This document shows positions 4,704 to 6,090 of a stretch of DNA of 6,090 nt, piece by piece (position 1 is the first letter of the stretch; the number at the start of each line of letters is the position of its first letter). The stretch is from Planctomycetota bacterium (lineage in GTDB: Bacteria > Planctomycetota > Planctomycetia > Pirellulales > UBA7805). The position numbers were made by a program, and so were the translations under genes. The notes below the pieces were generated by a model. That model had not been told where the DNA came from, did no database searches, and worked only from the letters and a program-made list of their open reading frames with translations. The stretch is from contig JABABY010000128.1 in assembly GCA_014237955.1 (NCBI GenBank), positions 1-6,090 on the forward strand. The letters are read 5' to 3'.

Positions 4704-6090
4704 ATGGCCTCTACATACAAACGCGATAATAAGGGGAGTTATTACGTATCATGGACGGATCACGACGGCAAAAGACGAACGAAATGCACTAATACGACGG
4801 ATCGCGCGGCAGCAAACCGTATCGGCCACAAACTCGAGGCAGAAGCCGCCCTAAAGCGTGAGGGCGTGATCGACCCTGTCCAGGACATGATCCATAGAGA
4901 GTCACAGCGACCGATCAGCGAGCATTTGGAAGACTTCCGAACAAAATTGAAAGCGTCAGACGTAACGGAAAAGCATCGCAAAACGACCTTACGATTAATC
5001 AACGACATTTGCCAATTTGCGGGTTTCGAAAAAGCGGCGGAGATTCACCCTGACGGAGTCAACCGCTTTACAGCCCATCAGATGGAAAAGGGTTTAGCTT
5101 CGGCAACCATTAATTCCCAACTGACTGCCATCAAAGCCTTCACCAAATGGCTAGATGAAAACCAGAAGCTTTCCCGCGACCCTCTAAAATCCATAAGGAA
5201 ACCGAATCCAAACAAGAAACGATCCTTTTATCGTCGCATCCTGCTCCCAGACGAGTGGAAACATCTGAAGGCGACCGTAAGTAACAGTCCGCCTCGGTAC
5301 AACATGGAAGGTGAGTTTCGTATTTTGTTGTACGAATTGGCGATAAAAACAGGGCTTCGCACCGAAGAGATTAGGAGTCTTCGGATTGTGCATCTTTTCC
5401 TGGATGAACCCCGTCCGTTTGTCATATGCGAGGGAAAATCTACTAAGAGTGGAAAAGAGGCAAGGCAGTATATCGACGATCCGCTGGCTAGTCAGTTAAG
5501 ACAACACATTCATGCCAAGGATCTCGAGTCGCCTGTTTTTGACCTGCCACACTCCTCCAATATGGCCAGAATGTTGCGGGAAGATGTCGTTGACGCTAGA
5601 GAACAATGGATGGCGGACCCCACGATCCAGCCGGAGGAGCTGCATCGACGGCGTGATTCTGATTTCCTGCTCGCCATCGACGAGCGAGGTAAACCAGCAA
5701 ACAACAAAATGGGAGAGCGACTAGATTTCCACTGCTTGCGACATACGTGTGGAGCTTGGCTGGCAATGACTGGCGCTCACCCAAAGGAAATCCAAGAGGT
5801 AATGCGTCACCATTCCATTACGTTGACGATGGACCGTTATGGGCATCTAATCCCCGGGCGAGAGGCAGATGCGGTCAATCGGTTGGGCCAGGTCATGGAT
5901 TCGTCGCTGTATCTCCAGGAGACCACCGACAACCCTCGAGCGGCAGACTCAAACGTGCAGCGCCAGGCGCAGCGCCTGCAGAGCGAAACCCTGCTACTTG
6001 GTGCGACAGAGTGCGAAACCGAAGACCTGGCCGGCGAGCGCAAGAAAAAGCCCAAGTCCTTACCAAATGGTGACTTGGGCGATGCTGTGC
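4704..6090 (+). CDS. Tyrosine recombinase / phage-type integrase (3' end beyond window)
   Basis: This is a site-specific tyrosine recombinase that would integrate and excise the element by strand exchange at attachment sites. The 462 codons visible have no stop, so the C-terminus is off-window. Residues about 1-60 ('YYVSWTDHDGKRRTKC') look like an arm-binding N-terminal domain; about 70-160 form a SAM-like core-binding domain ('TINSQLTAIKAFTKWL'). The catalytic domain carries R219 ('TGLRTEEI'), a lysine in the beta-hairpin (probably K248, 'GKSTKSGK'), H343-x-x-R346 ('FHCLRHT'), H369 ('MRHHSI') and Y379 ('DRYGHL'). The active site therefore appears complete. ATG 4704 fits the family's usual start; upstream purines (AGAAAG) make only a weak RBS, and GTG 4617 and TTG 4659 are in-frame alternatives. 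At least 83 residues follow the tyrosine, in a GC-richer tail of low similarity to the domain. The insert 'DSDFLLAID' before HxxR is familiar from planctomycete integrases. Confidence 0.93.
   Translation, partial: MASTYKRDNKGSYYVSWTDHDGKRRTKCTNTTDRAAANRIGHKLEAEAALKREGVIDPVQDMIHRESQRPISEHLEDFRTKLKASDVTEKHRKTTLRLINDICQFAGFEKAAEIHPDGVNRFTAHQMEKGLASATINSQLTAIKAFTKWLDENQKLSRDPLKSIRKPNPNKKRSFYRRILLPDEWKHLKATVSNSPPRYNMEGEFRILLYELAIKTGLRTEEIRSLRIVHLFLDEPRPFVICEGKSTKSGKEARQYIDDPLASQLRQHIHAKDLESPVFDLPHSSNMARMLREDVVDAREQWMADPTIQPEELHRRRDSDFLLAIDERGKPANNKMGERLDFHCLRHTCGAWLAMTGAHPKEIQEVMRHHSITLTMDRYGHLIPGREADAVNRLGQVMDSSLYLQETTDNPRAADSNVQRQAQRLQSETLLLGATECETEDLAGERKKKPKSLPNGDLGDAV
6050..6080. repeat. Perfect 9-bp inverted repeat near the recombinase 3' end
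   Basis: GCCCAAGTC 6050-6058 pairs perfectly with GACTTGGGC 6072-6080. The 13-base loop contains a further small palindrome, ACCAAATGGT (6062-6071). It lies within the still-open recombinase frame, at the far right of the window. Possible roles are an attachment or recombinase-binding site at the element edge, or an RNA hairpin near the gene end. No T-run follows within the window, so it is not called a terminator. Confidence 0.55.

Noticed and set aside
5747..6073. 108-codon + strand frame overlapping the recombinase 3' part
   Set aside because: It lies inside the recombinase frame that carries HxxR, His and Tyr; its product is Gly/Arg/Pro-rich and not protein-like.
1639..6090. Direct-repeat attachment sites bounding the element inside the window
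   Set aside because: No convincing direct repeat was seen between the hsdR junction and the right end; at least one end is probably outside the window.

Overview
The window looks like part of a mobile or defence island in a bacterium that is probably a planctomycete (Pirellulales/Rhodopirellula-like). This taxonomic guess rests on the style of the tyrosine recombinase: an N-terminal repeat of the 'NKGSYYVSWTDHDGKRRTK' kind, and an acidic 'DSDFLLAID' segment before the HxxR box. It also rests on the pairing of a small HTH_17 excisionase-like protein with a DUF3987 protein. The assignment comes from family memory, not from a search.

All genes lie on the + strand. Bases 1-1638 are the 3' part of a type I restriction endonuclease gene (hsdR), whose start and probable hsdM/hsdS partners lie off the left edge. 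Twenty-one bases later a clearly more AT-rich gene (1660-2676) encodes a 338-aa protein of unknown function, with an N-terminal four-cysteine zinc-ribbon-like motif and a C-terminal helix-turn-helix. A 174-bp non-coding stretch (2677-2850) follows. It is dense in interlocking inverted repeats and contains a very AT-rich tract.

Next come a 67-aa excisionase-like HTH protein (2851-3054) and, overlapping it by ATGA, a 475-aa DUF3987 P-loop protein (3051-4478). A 225-bp gap with weak hairpins (4479-4703) leads to a tyrosine recombinase (4704 to beyond 6090) with a complete set of catalytic residues. Its reading frame is still open at the right edge.

The simplest reading is an integrative element with an integration/excision module (HTH protein plus recombinase) and a probable replication or DNA-processing protein (DUF3987). 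A restriction-modification locus is either cargo of the element or its neighbour. The most interesting non-coding signal is the repeat-rich 2677-2850 interval. It could be an excisionase/operator site, the element's origin, or a structured leader RNA. No rRNA, tRNA, CRISPR array or insertion sequence was seen.
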